Below, in pieces: positions 8,519-17,252 of a DNA stretch of 64,000 nucleotides. The notes under the pieces were generated by a model. It saw nothing but the letters and a program-made list of their open reading frames with translations. It did not search any database and was not told the DNA's origin. The translations under genes and the position numbers were made by a program. Each line of letters begins with the position of its first letter. Position 1 is the stretch's first letter. Source of the stretch: Candidatus Hadersleviella danica (GTDB taxonomy: Bacteria > Chloroflexota > Anaerolineae > Promineifilales > Promineifilaceae); contig JADJSZ010000016.1 of assembly GCA_016711405.1 (NCBI GenBank), positions 25,420-89,419 on the forward strand, read 5' to 3'.

Positions 8519-9064
8519 ATGCACATCCTCGGCATTCCCGGCAGTCTTCGCCAACAATCGTTAAACCGCGCCTTGCTCGTCACGGCGCAAGAATTGTTGC
8601 CCGAAGGGGTGACATTGGAAATTTTTGACCTGCACGACATCCCGCTATTCAACAGCGATGTGGAGGCGCAGGGCACACCCGCACCCGTTCTCGCCTTTCG
8701 CGAGCGAATCAAGGCGGCCGATGCCCTGCTGTTTGCCGCCCCCGAATACAATTTTTCGATTAGCGGCGTGCTCAAAAACGCCATTGATTGGGCTTCCCGC
8801 AAGGGGCCAGATGCACGGCCGCCGCTGAACGACAAGCCAGCGGCGGCGATGGGTGTCGGCGGTATGATGGGCACGCTCCGCGCCCAACTGCACCTGCGCG
8901 AAATTTTGCTCCACAACAACGTCTACCTACTCAACCAACCCACCCTCCTGCTGGCGCGGGCGAATGACCAGTTTGTAGACGGCCGTTTGGTCAACGAAGA
9001 GAGCCGCGAACGGTTGGCTCGCTTGCTAATCGCCCTGCAAGCGTGGACAGTGCGGTTCCAATAA
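8519..9064 (+). CDS. NADPH-dependent FMN reductase family protein
   Basis: A 181-residue flavodoxin-like oxidoreductase. The FMN phosphate loop is in ILGIPGSLRQQSLNRAL (about 3-19). The PEYNFSISGVLKNAIDWASR stretch (about 77-96) and the GVGGMMGTLRAQLHLREIL stretch (about 112-130) are characteristic of the ChrR/AzoR-like reductase group, which uses NAD(P)H to reduce flavin, quinones, azo dyes or metal ions. The frame is open upstream to 8246, but similarity starts at the ATG at 8519. A repeat-filled leader replaces a ribosome-binding site. The true substrate is unknown. Confidence 0.92.
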   Translation: MHILGIPGSLRQQSLNRALLVTAQELLPEGVTLEIFDLHDIPLFNSDVEAQGTPAPVLAFRERIKAADALLFAAPEYNFSISGVLKNAIDWASRKGPDARPPLNDKPAAAMGVGGMMGTLRAQLHLREILLHNNVYLLNQPTLLLARANDQFVDGRLVNEESRERLARLLIALQAWTVRFQ

Positions 9065-9099
9065 GTAAGTTTTTAGAAGCCGCTCCACAAACAAGCCCA

Positions 9100-9187
9100 A
9101 ATCCCTTTGCCTTATTGTTCTTTTGCCCTTTTGCAATAAATTTTTATTGCAAAAAGGCAAAAAAGGGAAAGGGCAAAGGGTATTTAA
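9100..9187. repeat. Palindromic intergenic repeat, copy 1
   Basis: An approximately 80-base inverted repeat. CCCTTTGCCTTATTG and CTTTTGCCCTTTTGCAATAA are followed by the complementary TTATTGCAAAAAGGCAAA and GGGAAAGGGCAAAGGG. It sits between two convergent genes. Near-identical copies are at 41908-41990 and 45696-45787, and a diverged one at 25683-25800. Confidence 0.85.
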
Positions 9188-9217
9188 CCGAAAGAAGGTT
9201 TCGTGGAACTCGGCTGA

Positions 9218-9967
9218 TTACTGGTAGCCCAACAACTCCTCACACCACGCCAACACGGCGGCCGTTTTGCGGCGCAAATCGGCCGCATCCGCCACAAAAC
9301 AGAGCGGCTCCAACCGTGCCACCTCCTGCGCAGGCAAGATGTGGTACAGGTAGCGCAACCCAAAATGGTGGCGGGTGGGGTCATGGCGCAAGCGCAAAAG
9401 CTCCACCAAACTCCGCACCAACAAGCCATTGTAATAGCCGAGCGCATCTATTGCTTGGCCACGCTGTAGCTCTTTTTCGGGAAAGTTGGCAAAGATGGGC
9501 AACATCTCCCGCAAATCAGCACGGCGCCGCGCCACGCGCATTTCCCACGCCGCCCCATCCCATGCGGGCGCGGCCGTGACCCCCGTTTTGTCAAAATAAA
9601 CCAACGGCTGGCCGTGTATCTCCCGCTCCAAAAAGCGGTTGGGGTTACTCAGCTTCATCACAGCACAATCCACTAGCAAAAATTCGCTCGCGTCGCGCAA
9701 GCGGAAAAAGCTCTGCGTGTGGCCGTGCCATGCGGGTTGGGGCACATCGTAGCGGTGGGTGATGGGCGACAGGGCGGCCAACGTGTCGGTGATGACTTGC
9801 ATCGCCTCATCCGCCTGCTCGTCGTCTACCACCAGTTGCAAATCGAGGTCGGAGTAGCCATCGAGACGGCCGAACGCGGCCGAGCCACCCTCCCACAATG
9901 CATACACATAGGGCAATGGCTCCAGCGCCGCTTGCAAGGCGGCAATTAATTCGGTGCGAGTCAGCAT
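9218..9967 (-). CDS. Nucleotidyltransferase-fold protein
   Basis: 249 residues. The N-terminal part has the nucleotidyltransferase (pol-beta superfamily) signature: WEGGSAAFGR (about 25-34) followed by YSDLDLQLVVDD (about 37-48), giving the two metal-binding Asp. The remainder is helical (LREMLPIFANFPEKELQRGQ, LRLRHDPTRHHFGLRYLYHI), as in aminoglycoside nucleotidyltransferase-like and related proteins of unknown substrate. The start at 9967 is preferred over an upstream ATG at 9979 because GGAGG lies 5 bases before it. It is convergent with the FMN reductase gene across a palindromic repeat. Whether it modifies a drug, RNA or protein cannot be told. Confidence 0.85.
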   Translation of the reverse strand: MLTRTELIAALQAALEPLPYVYALWEGGSAAFGRLDGYSDLDLQLVVDDEQADEAMQVITDTLAALSPITHRYDVPQPAWHGHTQSFFRLRDASEFLLVDCAVMKLSNPNRFLEREIHGQPLVYFDKTGVTAAPAWDGAAWEMRVARRRADLREMLPIFANFPEKELQRGQAIDALGYYNGLLVRSLVELLRLRHDPTRHHFGLRYLYHILPAQEVARLEPLCFVADAADLRRKTAAVLAWCEELLGYQ

Positions 9968-10022
9968 AAGAACCTCCATGTTTTAGTCGGTCAGTCTTTC
10001 AGTCTTTGGGTCGCGGGAATTA

Positions 10023-10048
10023 AAAAGCAGACCCGCAGGTCTGCTTTT
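10023..10048 (-). terminator. Intrinsic terminator of the cold-shock gene
   Basis: AAAAGCAGACC (10023-10033) pairs with GGTCTGCTTTT (10038-10048) around a CGCA tetraloop. It lies 22 bases after the cold-shock gene stop, in the direction of that gene. Confidence 0.85.
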
Positions 10049-10070
10049 AGAATAAACGGGGCATTGGGGG

Positions 10071-10556
10071 TTATACGTCGCCGTCGTATACCTCAATTTC
10101 GCTCGCTTCCAACCCTTTTTGCCCTTGTTCCACATCATACAAAATCCACGCCCCATCCGTTAAATCGGCGGGGTTGCATAAGACGCTGGTCTTGTGGAAG
10201 AAAAGCTCTTCGCCACCACCCCGCGCAATAAAGCCAAACCCCTTCACCTCGTTAAACCATTTGACACGGCCGATATATTTGCCTGTGCTGGGGTCAATCT
10301 GAATCGAATCGGGTTCTTGAAAATCGGCCGCGACGGCCGCTGGTGCTGGCCGCTCTTCCCGTGGGGCGGATTCACGCGACGGCCGCTCTTGGGCTGGTTG
10401 GTGGGAGCGGGCAGGGGCGGCCACGGCCGCTGGCAATTGCGCCAAAGCGGCGGGTTCGATGGGCAAACCATGGTCGCTTAAACGGCGTTGCATCTCCACT
10501 GTAAAAACAAATTGCGTCCCATCACTACGGGTTGCCCATTGGTCACGAAAATTCAT
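10071..10556 (-). CDS. Cold-shock domain protein with N-terminal extension
   Basis: 161 residues, about twice the length of a plain CspA. The C-terminal part (about 95-160) is a cold-shock OB fold with GRVKWFNEVKGFGFIARGGG (RNP1) and ELFFHKTSV (RNP2), expected to bind single-stranded RNA or DNA. The first 40 residues (MNFRDQWATRSDGTQFVFTV) form a separate small domain, joined by an Ala/Pro/Arg-rich linker (about 41-85). The start at 10556 is supported by GGAGG 4 bases upstream. TATAAT at 10597-10602 on this strand is a likely -10 box. The role of the N-terminal domain is unknown. Confidence 0.92.
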   Translation of the reverse strand: MNFRDQWATRSDGTQFVFTVEMQRRLSDHGLPIEPAALAQLPAAVAAPARSHQPAQERPSRESAPREERPAPAAVAADFQEPDSIQIDPSTGKYIGRVKWFNEVKGFGFIARGGGEELFFHKTSVLCNPADLTDGAWILYDVEQGQKGLEASEIEVYDGDV

Positions 10557-10596
10557 AATGCCTCCGAGGATTCTCTCGTTATAGATAGATAAGGGT

Positions 10597-10602
10597 ATTA
10601 TA
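10597..10602 (-). promoter_or_regulatory. Candidate -10 box for the cold-shock gene
   Basis: A perfect TATAAT on the minus strand, about 41 bases upstream of the cold-shock ATG. No convincing -35 box precedes it. Confidence 0.4.
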
Positions 10603-10659
10603 GCCGAGGATGAAAAAGGGGGAAAATGGAGCAAAAGGCAAGTTATCTGTTAGATGTAC

Positions 10660-10715
10660 AGATGCAAAGAAACCCGCTGAATCCTTTGCGTCTTGGCTCC
10701 TTTGCGCTAAAAATC
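10660..10715. repeat. Intergenic repeat (CGCAAAGAAA / CTTTGCGTC), copy A
   Basis: GATGCAAAGAAAC, then CCTTTGCGTCTT and CCTTTGCGCTAAAAA. The same order of elements is found at 56684-56747 in an unrelated intergenic gap. Confidence 0.65.
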
Positions 10716-10767
10716 AGTTGGCTCCTCTTGAACCAATCTCAACTCAAACAAAAGATACCCATAACAA

Positions 10768-12702
10768 ATGACCCTAACACGTTGGCTTCTTTGGGGCGGT
10801 TTGCTCCTCATTTTGGGATGGCTACTCCTCAAGGGGTGGCGAATTTATAACTTGGCCATGAGCTTGCAGGCACATCAAGGCACTCTACAAGGCTTGGGCG
10901 CGGGTGACATGGGCATGGATAAAATGGCCTCAGCGGCCGAAACCGTATTGGCCCTCCGCGCCGACACAGTGGCATTGCGCGACGAAGTGGCTATTTTCAT
11001 GCCCCTCACCCCTTATTTGGGCTGGTTGCCCAAATTCGGACCACTCATGCCCGATGCGCCACATCTGCTGGAAATGGCGGATGCGGGAACCGAAACGGCC
11101 GCCATCATGGTCGAGGCGTTCCAACCGCTCCTGTTGGCCGCCCAACAGCCAGCGGGGGATGAGTCGCTCATCCCCTTGGCCGTGGCGGAGTTGGGGGCCA
11201 ACCAAGCGGCCATCACCCAAGCGCAAGCGAGCTATGGCCGCGTGTTGGCCGCCCGCGCCCAGTTGGGCGAGACGGCTGATTGGCCCTTCACCGCCCAACA
11301 ATTCCTCGCCCAATTTGACAAGTTCGCCCAACTGGGGGCAGATGGGCTGGCCTTGGCCGCTGTTCTGCCCGAGTTGGCGGGCGGCAACGGCCGTCGCACC
11401 TACCTGATAGTCGCCCAAAATCAGGAAGAGCTACGGCCGACGGGGGGCTTTATCAGCGGGGCGGGCACGCTCATTGTGGAAGATGGGCAAATCCTCGCCC
11501 TCGACTTTAGCGATGCGTATCAGGTGGACAATTGGCGTGAAAAACCGTATGACTTCCCCCCCGCGCCGCTGTACGAGTTCATGGGCGCGGAGCTATTTCT
11601 CTTCCGCGATAGCAACTATTGGCCCGATTTCCCCACCTCGGCCGAGAAGATGATGGCTTTGTACACCTATGGCACGGGCACGGCCGTGGATGGTGTCATC
11701 GCCTTCGACCAAGAGTTTTTGCGGGCGCTGGTGCAGGGGCTGGGCAGTGTGGCCATCCCCGAACTCGAGCTGACGCTGACGGCCGCCAATTTGGATGAGC
11801 AACTGCGCGATTCGTGGACAAGTGGCGACGAATCGGACGAGAACTGGTTGGCTACGCGCAAATCGTTCATGGGGCCAATGGCTTCAGCCATCCGCACCAA
11901 GCTCGAAACAGAATTGGGGTCGGTGGATGTGGCCAGTTTGGGGTTGCTGGTGGCGCAAGCGGTGCAGGAAAAGCATTTGCAACTGGTGGTGCGCGAGCCA
12001 GCCACGGCCGCTACCTTGCGTCAATTGGGCTGGGATGGGCAGATGCGCGGCCGTGCGGGGGAAGACACGCTGGCCGTGGTGGATTTCAACATGGGTTTTA
12101 ACAAGGCCAATGTGCTGGTGGAAACGGCGATGGCGTATGAGGTGGTGCTGGGCGTGGAAAGCACCGCTTCGCTGAACCTGACCTACACCCACGCCAGCCC
12201 CAACACCAGCCAGCCCTGCGACCCGACGATTCCCACTTATGAGCGGGGGTTGCAATATGAGGAGTTGGTAGACCGCTGTTATTGGAACTACCTGCGCCTC
12301 TTCGCCCCCGCTGGGGCAGAGCTACGCACGGCCGATAGCCATCCCGTGCCTGCCGAGATGTTTTTGACGGGGCGGCCGTGGGCAGGTGTGCCGTGGGTGG
12401 AGCAGGAACCTGCGCTGGGGCTGACCAGCATCCACAATTTCTTCCTGCTCGAGCGGGGACAGACGCTGACCAGCGGCTACAGCTATGTGTTGCCTGATGG
12501 CCTGACGGCCGACAACAGCTACCGCCTGCACGTCTACCAACAGGCGGGGCGCAAACCCTCCCCCCTGACGGTGGCGGTGGTACTGCCCGAGGGAGCCGAG
12601 TTGGCCTCGGCCGTGCCCGCCCCGACGCGCACAGAGGGGCAACGGCTGGTGTGGGAGTTGGTCTTGCGGGAGGATGTGCTGTTTGAGGTGGTGTGGGAGT
12701 AG
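10768..12702 (+). CDS. DUF4012 domain protein, membrane anchored
   Basis: 644 residues. One N-terminal membrane segment (about 6-21) is followed by a large extracytoplasmic region. The DUF4012 core begins RTYLIVAQNQEELRPTGGFI (about 211-230) and continues through GTLIVEDGQILALDFSDAYQ and SNYWPDFPTSAEKMM, the characteristic block of this family. DUF4012 proteins are common in Chloroflexota, Actinobacteria and Patescibacteria, often near cell-surface polysaccharide genes, and have no established activity. Downstream lies an exporter-like ABC pair in the same direction. A Ser/Thr-poor C-terminal beta-rich region (about 450-640) completes the protein. Length is normal for the family. Confidence 0.9.
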   Translation: MTLTRWLLWGGLLLILGWLLLKGWRIYNLAMSLQAHQGTLQGLGAGDMGMDKMASAAETVLALRADTVALRDEVAIFMPLTPYLGWLPKFGPLMPDAPHLLEMADAGTETAAIMVEAFQPLLLAAQQPAGDESLIPLAVAELGANQAAITQAQASYGRVLAARAQLGETADWPFTAQQFLAQFDKFAQLGADGLALAAVLPELAGGNGRRTYLIVAQNQEELRPTGGFISGAGTLIVEDGQILALDFSDAYQVDNWREKPYDFPPAPLYEFMGAELFLFRDSNYWPDFPTSAEKMMALYTYGTGTAVDGVIAFDQEFLRALVQGLGSVAIPELELTLTAANLDEQLRDSWTSGDESDENWLATRKSFMGPMASAIRTKLETELGSVDVASLGLLVAQAVQEKHLQLVVREPATAATLRQLGWDGQMRGRAGEDTLAVVDFNMGFNKANVLVETAMAYEVVLGVESTASLNLTYTHASPNTSQPCDPTIPTYERGLQYEELVDRCYWNYLRLFAPAGAELRTADSHPVPAEMFLTGRPWAGVPWVEQEPALGLTSIHNFFLLERGQTLTSGYSYVLPDGLTADNSYRLHVYQQAGRKPSPLTVAVVLPEGAELASAVPAPTRTEGQRLVWELVLREDVLFEVVWE

Positions 12703-12817
12703 GGAGGGGGGCAGGGGAGTAAGAGACTGAGGGACTGACAGACCGAGAGACTAAAAGACTAAAATCCTAAACAAAACATAGACACAACCTTGACAAAACG
12801 GCGCAACAAGGGGCATA
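12703..12817. repeat. Short degenerate tandem repeats (GAGACTGA-type)
   Basis: The gap before the ABC permease holds units such as GAGACTGAGGGACTGACAGA and AGACTAAAAGACTAAAA, related to the GACTGACA units at 13984-14058. Confidence 0.55.
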
Positions 12818-13984
12818 ATGGAGCCTATGTTGCCGTTTTATCTCGCCGCCAAAGAAATTGTCCGTAACAAAAGCCGCTTTTTCGCGGTTTGTGGGGTGAT
12901 AGGTCTGATTACCCTATTGGTGTTGTTCATTGCCGCCTTAGGGGAGGGACTCGCCCAAGCTGGCAAGCAGTACATCGAAAATTTAGATGCCGAGTTGCTC
13001 GTCTACCAAGAGGGGGTTGATTTTTCCATCCCCGCCAGTCGGCTCGGCCGAGGGACGCTGAACAGCATCGGCCGTGTGCCGGGGGTCGCGGCCGTGGGGC
13101 CCCTCGGCTTCAGCGTGGGCGCGGTGCTCATTGGCGAAGGGGAAAATGTGCAAAAGGTGGACGTGTCGCTGATTGGGGTGGAGCCGGGCCTGCCCGGTGC
13201 GCCCATTGTTTTTGCGGGACAACCGCTCATCAGCAGACGCGCCAATGAGGTGGTACTCGACCAAAACTTCCTCGCTCAAAACAACATCCCCATTGGCGAA
13301 ACCATCCAACTGCGCGTGACCCAAGGAACCGAGGAAAAAATTTACAAGCTGGTGGTGGTGGGGCACACCACGGGCAAGCAATACTCCTTTTTGCCGGGCT
13401 TGTTTGTGCCCATGCTGACATGGGACAAAATTCGGCCGCAGGGGGAAGGGGTGGCCAACGATTTGGTCTTTAATGTGGCGGCCGTGCGGCTGGAAAACGC
13501 GGCCGAGCGCGAGATAATGGGCGAGCGCATTGCCAGCGTGGTGCGCAATGTGGAAGCGACCGATTTGGTCACCGCCTATGAGGCGGTTCCCGGCTACACG
13601 GCCCAACAAAGCACTGTCAACACCCAAAAAGGGTTTACCTTGCTGATTGCGGTGCTGGTCATTGGCGGCTTCTTCCAAATCCAAACCTTGCAAAAGGTGG
13701 GACAAATCGGCATGTTGAAGGCCATTGGCGCTTCTAATTGGCTGGTAGGGGTGACACTGGTGGCGCAGGTGGTGCTGACGACGATTATTGGCATTACGCT
13801 GGGAGGCACGGCCGCATGGCTCCTCTCGTTGGCTCTCCCACCGGGCATTCCCATCCAATTTCAGGGGCCAGCCATTGTCACGGCCGTGGTCAGCTTGCTG
13901 GCCATCGGTCCCATCGGCGGCCTCGTCTCTGTCCGCACCCTGCTCAAAGTCGAACCCCTCACCGCCCTCGGGCTGGGCATTTAG
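12818..13984 (+). CDS. ABC transporter permease, DevC/FtsX family
   Basis: 388 residues with the MacB/FtsX-type topology: one N-terminal membrane helix (about 23-46), a large extracytoplasmic domain (about 47-260) and three C-terminal helices (about 270-295, 315-340, 350-370). The N-terminal stretch YLAAKEIVRNKSRFF and the GTLNSIGRVPGVAAVGPLGF region resemble DevC permeases, which export glycolipid or peptide cargo with DevA ATPases. A possible alternative start at 12827 is preceded by GGAG, and the ATG at 12818 by AAGGGG. The ATPase gene follows about 77 bases later. No membrane-fusion partner gene is in the window, so cargo is unknown. Confidence 0.88.
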   Translation: MEPMLPFYLAAKEIVRNKSRFFAVCGVIGLITLLVLFIAALGEGLAQAGKQYIENLDAELLVYQEGVDFSIPASRLGRGTLNSIGRVPGVAAVGPLGFSVGAVLIGEGENVQKVDVSLIGVEPGLPGAPIVFAGQPLISRRANEVVLDQNFLAQNNIPIGETIQLRVTQGTEEKIYKLVVVGHTTGKQYSFLPGLFVPMLTWDKIRPQGEGVANDLVFNVAAVRLENAAEREIMGERIASVVRNVEATDLVTAYEAVPGYTAQQSTVNTQKGFTLLIAVLVIGGFFQIQTLQKVGQIGMLKAIGASNWLVGVTLVAQVVLTTIIGITLGGTAAWLLSLALPPGIPIQFQGPAIVTAVVSLLAIGPIGGLVSVRTLLKVEPLTALGLGI

Positions 13985-14058
13985 CTAGTCAGCATTTCAG
14001 CATTTCAGCTAGTCAGCCTTTTAGCTGGCTGACTAGCTGACAGACTGACAGACTAAAT
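13984..14058. repeat. Tandem/inverted short repeats between ABC genes
   Basis: AGCTAGTCAGC and CAGCATTTCAGC units are followed by GCTGACTAGCTGACAGACTG. The block contains both direct 8-base units and an inverted repeat (GCTAGTCAGC with GCTGACTAGC). Confidence 0.65.
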
Positions 14059-14061
14059 TTT

Positions 14062-14790
14062 ATGTACGCACTGGAAACGAAAGAACTGAGCAAATTATAT
14101 AAAACGGAAACGGCCGAGATTCGCGCTGTGGATGCTGTTTCGATTGGGGTTCGGCCGGGGGAGTTTGTCGCTCTTGTGGGGCCAAGTGGGTCGGGCAAGA
14201 CCACCATGCTGGCCATGTTGGCGGGGCTGTTGCGGCCGAGCCTCGGCCAAGCCCTCATCAATGGCCAAGATGTGGGCGGGCTGAGTGAGGCCGCGCTCAC
14301 CGCTTTCCGCATGAAAAATATCGGCTTCACCTTTCAATCCAACAATTTGGTTCCCTACCTAACCGCCATCGAAAATGTGGAACTGATGTTGCGCCTGAAT
14401 GGGGTATATGGGCGGGATGGGCACGGCCGGGCTAAGTCGCTCCTACAACGGCTGGGGTTGGGGGATAGGCTGAACAATTTGCCGGGGCAACTTTCGGGTG
14501 GCCAGCAACAGCGGGTGGCCATTGCGCGGGCGTTGGTGCATAACCCGGCCGTTGTTTTGGCCGATGAGCCAACGGCCAGCCTCGACACAGAGCGGGCTTA
14601 TCAGGTGGTGGAAACGTTCGCCAATCTCATCCACGAGCAAAAGCGGGCGGGGATTATGGTGACGCATGATTTGCGGATGTGCGCTTATGTGGACAGGGTG
14701 ATTATGATGGTAGACGGCCGTCTGGCCCAAATTTACACCACCCATGAAGAAATTGAGGCGTTGGCGAAGGGACGAGAACGGGTGAAGTAA
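14062..14790 (+). CDS. ABC transporter ATP-binding protein (DevA/LolD type)
   Basis: 242 residues, a complete nucleotide-binding domain: Walker A GPSGSGKTT (about 40-48), Q-loop TFQSNNL (about 91-97), signature LSGGQQQRVAIARAL (about 144-158), Walker B VVLADEPTASLD (about 163-174) and switch His in MVTHDLRM. The order and spacing match the LolD/MacB/DevA group that works with FtsX-type permeases, and the partner is the permease immediately upstream. A bidirectional terminator follows, so the unit may start as far back as the DUF4012 gene. Confidence 0.93.
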   Translation: MYALETKELSKLYKTETAEIRAVDAVSIGVRPGEFVALVGPSGSGKTTMLAMLAGLLRPSLGQALINGQDVGGLSEAALTAFRMKNIGFTFQSNNLVPYLTAIENVELMLRLNGVYGRDGHGRAKSLLQRLGLGDRLNNLPGQLSGGQQQRVAIARALVHNPAVVLADEPTASLDTERAYQVVETFANLIHEQKRAGIMVTHDLRMCAYVDRVIMMVDGRLAQIYTTHEEIEALAKGRERVK

Positions 14791-14872
14791 AAAGGACGAG
14801 GGACAGGGAACAAGGGACTCACACGCATCATAGTCTTCAGTCCCAAGTCCCTTGTCCCCCATCCCAAATCGG

Positions 14873-14911
14873 CAACAAAAAAGCCTTGGCAATGCCAAGG
14901 CTTTTTTGTTG
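14873..14911. terminator. Bidirectional intrinsic terminator
   Basis: CAACAAAAAAGCCTTGGC (14873-14890) pairs perfectly with 14894-14911 around a 3-base loop. A/T tracts on both sides let it serve the ABC ATPase gene on + and rpmG on -. Confidence 0.9.
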
Positions 14912-14926
14912 TGCGAGAAAGTTGGG

Positions 14927-15094
14927 TTACTTTGTTTCGCGATACATGACGTGCCGACGCAACATGGGGTCGTACTTCTTGAGTTCCAACCGTTGTGGGT
15001 CATTCCGACGATTTTTGTAGGTCAGGTATTGGTGACCGCTTTCAGTGCTCTTTAATTTGATGACGATGCGAACGCCTTTTTTCTTGCTTGCCAT
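14927..15094 (-). CDS. rpmG: 50S ribosomal protein L33 (cysteine-free form)
   Basis: 55 residues starting MASKKKGVRIVIKLKSTES and ending HVMYRETK, with the conserved YLTYKNRRNDPQRLELKKYD core. It is a component of the 50S subunit near the E site. No Cys is present, so this is the zinc-independent form. The start at 15094 is chosen because AGGAG lies 9 bases upstream and similarity begins there, although the frame is open to 15115. It is transcribed alone, with a shared terminator to the ABC genes. Other L33-associated genes (secE, nusG) are not adjacent. Confidence 0.95.
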   Translation of the reverse strand: MASKKKGVRIVIKLKSTESGHQYLTYKNRRNDPQRLELKKYDPMLRRHVMYRETK

Positions 15095-15292
15095 TGCCTT
15101 AATCTCCTCAAACAATAAACTGCACAGGGCAGGGGTTAACTTTTTTGCTTAAAACACGAAGGGGAATTATACATAATCCACGACAAGCTGGCAAACAATT
15201 TTTTACGGACGCCAGAATCACAACACGCATAAGCTGAAATTTGAGATGGTATATTGGTGTAATGGTGTAGCAGTGTATTTCAGTACACTACA

Positions 15293-16133
15293 CTAATCCT
15301 CCTCCCACCCCTCAAACGGCCGTGGGGCATTCTCATGCGGGTCTATCAGCCATGTTTTGCGCCATAGGGAACTGGCCCCATCCACCTTGAGCGTTTCGCC
15401 GCTGATATAAGCGGCGGCTGGGGAGAGCAAAAAAGGTCACGGCCGCGGCCACCTCGCTCTCTGTGCCGAGGCGAAAATAGGGCATATCCTGTTTGACCAA
15501 CTCAATAAAGGGTTTCATAGACGGGTCATATTTGGTCAGGCCGCTCCCTTCGATGGTTCCCGGCGCGACGGCGTTGACCCGCACCCCCGCTTTGGCCCAT
15601 TCCACGGCCAGCGTCATGGTTAGGTTGACCACGGCCGCCCGCGCCGCGCCCGTGTGCGCCATGCCGGGGAAGCCCCGCCACATCTCCGCCACCATGTTGA
15701 TGATGACCCCGCCGTGTTGCCCCATCCACTGCTGGAAAACCTGCTGGCACATGCTAAACGTGCCCGTTAGATTTGTCTCTAAAACGGCGTGCCACCCTTT
15801 TCTGCTGATAAACTCGGCGGGGCTGGGAAATTGGCCGCCCGCGTTGTTGACGAGGCCATGCACCGCTCCAAACTTGTCGAGCGCAAAGCGCACAAGGGCG
15901 GCGCACTGCTCTTCCTCGCGGATGTTGCAGAGGGTGTAGACGGCCGTGCCCCCTGCTTGCTCGACTTCGGCCACGACTTGGGCTAAATTTTCAGCTTTGC
16001 GCCCCGCCAGCACAATTTGCCCTCCCAAACTGCCCAACTCATGCGCCACGGCACGGCCGATGCCCGAGCCGCCCCCTGTGACAATAAACGTTTGCCCCGC
16101 GAACAAATCTGGACGAAAAATGGAACGATACAT
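15293..16133 (-). CDS. SDR-family oxidoreductase (single frameshift near 15431)
   Basis: A short-chain dehydrogenase/reductase with the NAD(P) loop TGGGSGIGRAVAHE (about 19-32), LVNNAGGQFPSPAEF (about 91-105) and VRVNAVAPGTIEGSG. The catalytic region reads MAHTGAARAAVVNLTMTLAV. The usual Tyr-x3-Lys is not evident, which resembles the peroxisomal trans-2-enoyl-CoA reductase and 2,4-dienoyl-CoA reductase branch. The printed frame ends in nonsense. Removing one base from the A6 run at 15429-15434 restores the normal C-terminus (TFLLSPAAAYISGETLKVDG) ending at 15293. The frameshift is most likely an error. Substrate unknown. Confidence 0.87.
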
Positions 16134-16223
16134 GGTGAATTGTGAATTGGGAATGTTTAATTGTGAATGGTGGTGGATGTGAGCCAGTAACCAATAACGA
16201 GTAACGAATAACGATTATACCCC
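16134..16223. repeat. Heptamer repeats (ATTGTGA and TAACGAG/TAACGAA types)
   Basis: The divergent gap between the SDR and MBL genes is made of GAATTGTGAATT units and then AATAACGAGTAACGAATAAC. It leaves little room for a standard promoter. Confidence 0.7.
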
Positions 16224-17252
16224 ATGACCCTGACAACCGTTGCCCCCCATATTTACCAAGTGACTTTGCCCCTGCCGTTTGCGCTGAACCATGTCCATTG
16301 CTATTTGCTGGATGATGGGGATGGGTGGACGGCCGTGGACGCGGGCTTACACACCAGCCAAACCGAAGCGGGCTGGCTGGCCGCTTTCACCGAACTGGGC
16401 ATTACGCCCGCCCACCTCAAACGCATCATTTTGACCCATACCCACCCCGACCATTACGGGGCGGCGGGCTGGTTGGAGCAGTGGAGCGACGGCCGCGCGG
16501 CCGTGCATCTCTCTCCCCGCGAGGCGGAAGTGGCCAGCCGCACGTGGGGCGAATGGGGCCAGCATGAACAGCTCATGGTAAGGCATTTGCTGAGAGCGGG
16601 TTTAACGCCCGCGATGGCGCAAGAGGTGGCGGAAAACACCCAATTTGTAGCCACCCGCACACGGCCGCACCCCACCCACCACGAACTGCTCCAGCCGGGA
16701 AGCCGCATCGAAATGGCCCAACGCACCTTCGACATTCTCAGCTACGCGGGGCACAGTGATGGGCAGTTGCTCTTCCACTGTTCCGCCGAGGCGCTCATGC
16801 TTTCGGGCGACCATGTGTTGATGGACATTACGCCGAACATCAGCCTGTGGCCGGGGGGCTGGGCGAACCCGCTCGGCCGTTACCTAGATTCACTACGCGA
16901 ATTAAAGGCGTTTGAGGTGGCACTGGCCCTGCCGGGGCATAAGCGGCTGATTCACGACTGGCACGGCCGCCTTGCCGAACTGGAAAAGCACCACGCCGAG
17001 CGGTTGGGGCACACGCTGGCGGCCGTGCAGGGGGGCGACAGCACCACGGCTGAAATCGCCAAAACAGTCTTTCGCCTCAACCACCTCACCGTCCACGAAG
17101 CCCGCTTCGCCATCACCGAAACCCTCGCCCACCTCGAGTACCTCGCCCACCAAGGGGAGATAAAAGAGGATGAAGCGGGAGAAATGGGGTTAATGGTTAC
17201 TCGTTATTCGTTATTCGTTATTGGTTGCTGGTTAACCAAGGCGATGGCTTAA
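16224..17252 (+). CDS. Metallo-beta-lactamase-fold hydrolase
   Basis: 342 residues. The metal site motif is LTHTHPDHYGAAGWLE (about 72-87), with further ligands in GHSDGQLLFH (about 178) and SGDHVLMDITP (about 194-204), giving the HxHxDH, H, D and later H (LPGHKRL, about 236) pattern of hydroxyacylglutathione-hydrolase-like enzymes. A C-terminal winged-helix-like segment (about 265-310, GDSTTAEIAKTVFRLNHLT) is typical of the LACTB2 and thioester-hydrolase subgroup. The last 18 residues are encoded by the TCGTTAT heptamer repeat at 17200-17226, so the annotated end may be an accidental extension. The start at 16224 lacks a clear ribosome site. Confidence 0.9.
   Translation: MTLTTVAPHIYQVTLPLPFALNHVHCYLLDDGDGWTAVDAGLHTSQTEAGWLAAFTELGITPAHLKRIILTHTHPDHYGAAGWLEQWSDGRAAVHLSPREAEVASRTWGEWGQHEQLMVRHLLRAGLTPAMAQEVAENTQFVATRTRPHPTHHELLQPGSRIEMAQRTFDILSYAGHSDGQLLFHCSAEALMLSGDHVLMDITPNISLWPGGWANPLGRYLDSLRELKAFEVALALPGHKRLIHDWHGRLAELEKHHAERLGHTLAAVQGGDSTTAEIAKTVFRLNHLTVHEARFAITETLAHLEYLAHQGEIKEDEAGEMGLMVTRYSLFVIGCWLTKAMA

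Noticed and set aside
9043..9579. Protein-coding frame across the 9100 palindrome
   Set aside because: The frame crosses the repeat and then reads antisense to the nucleotidyltransferase gene. The same repeat gives similar peptide (NPFALLFFCPFAI) at 45515, showing it is only translated repeat DNA.
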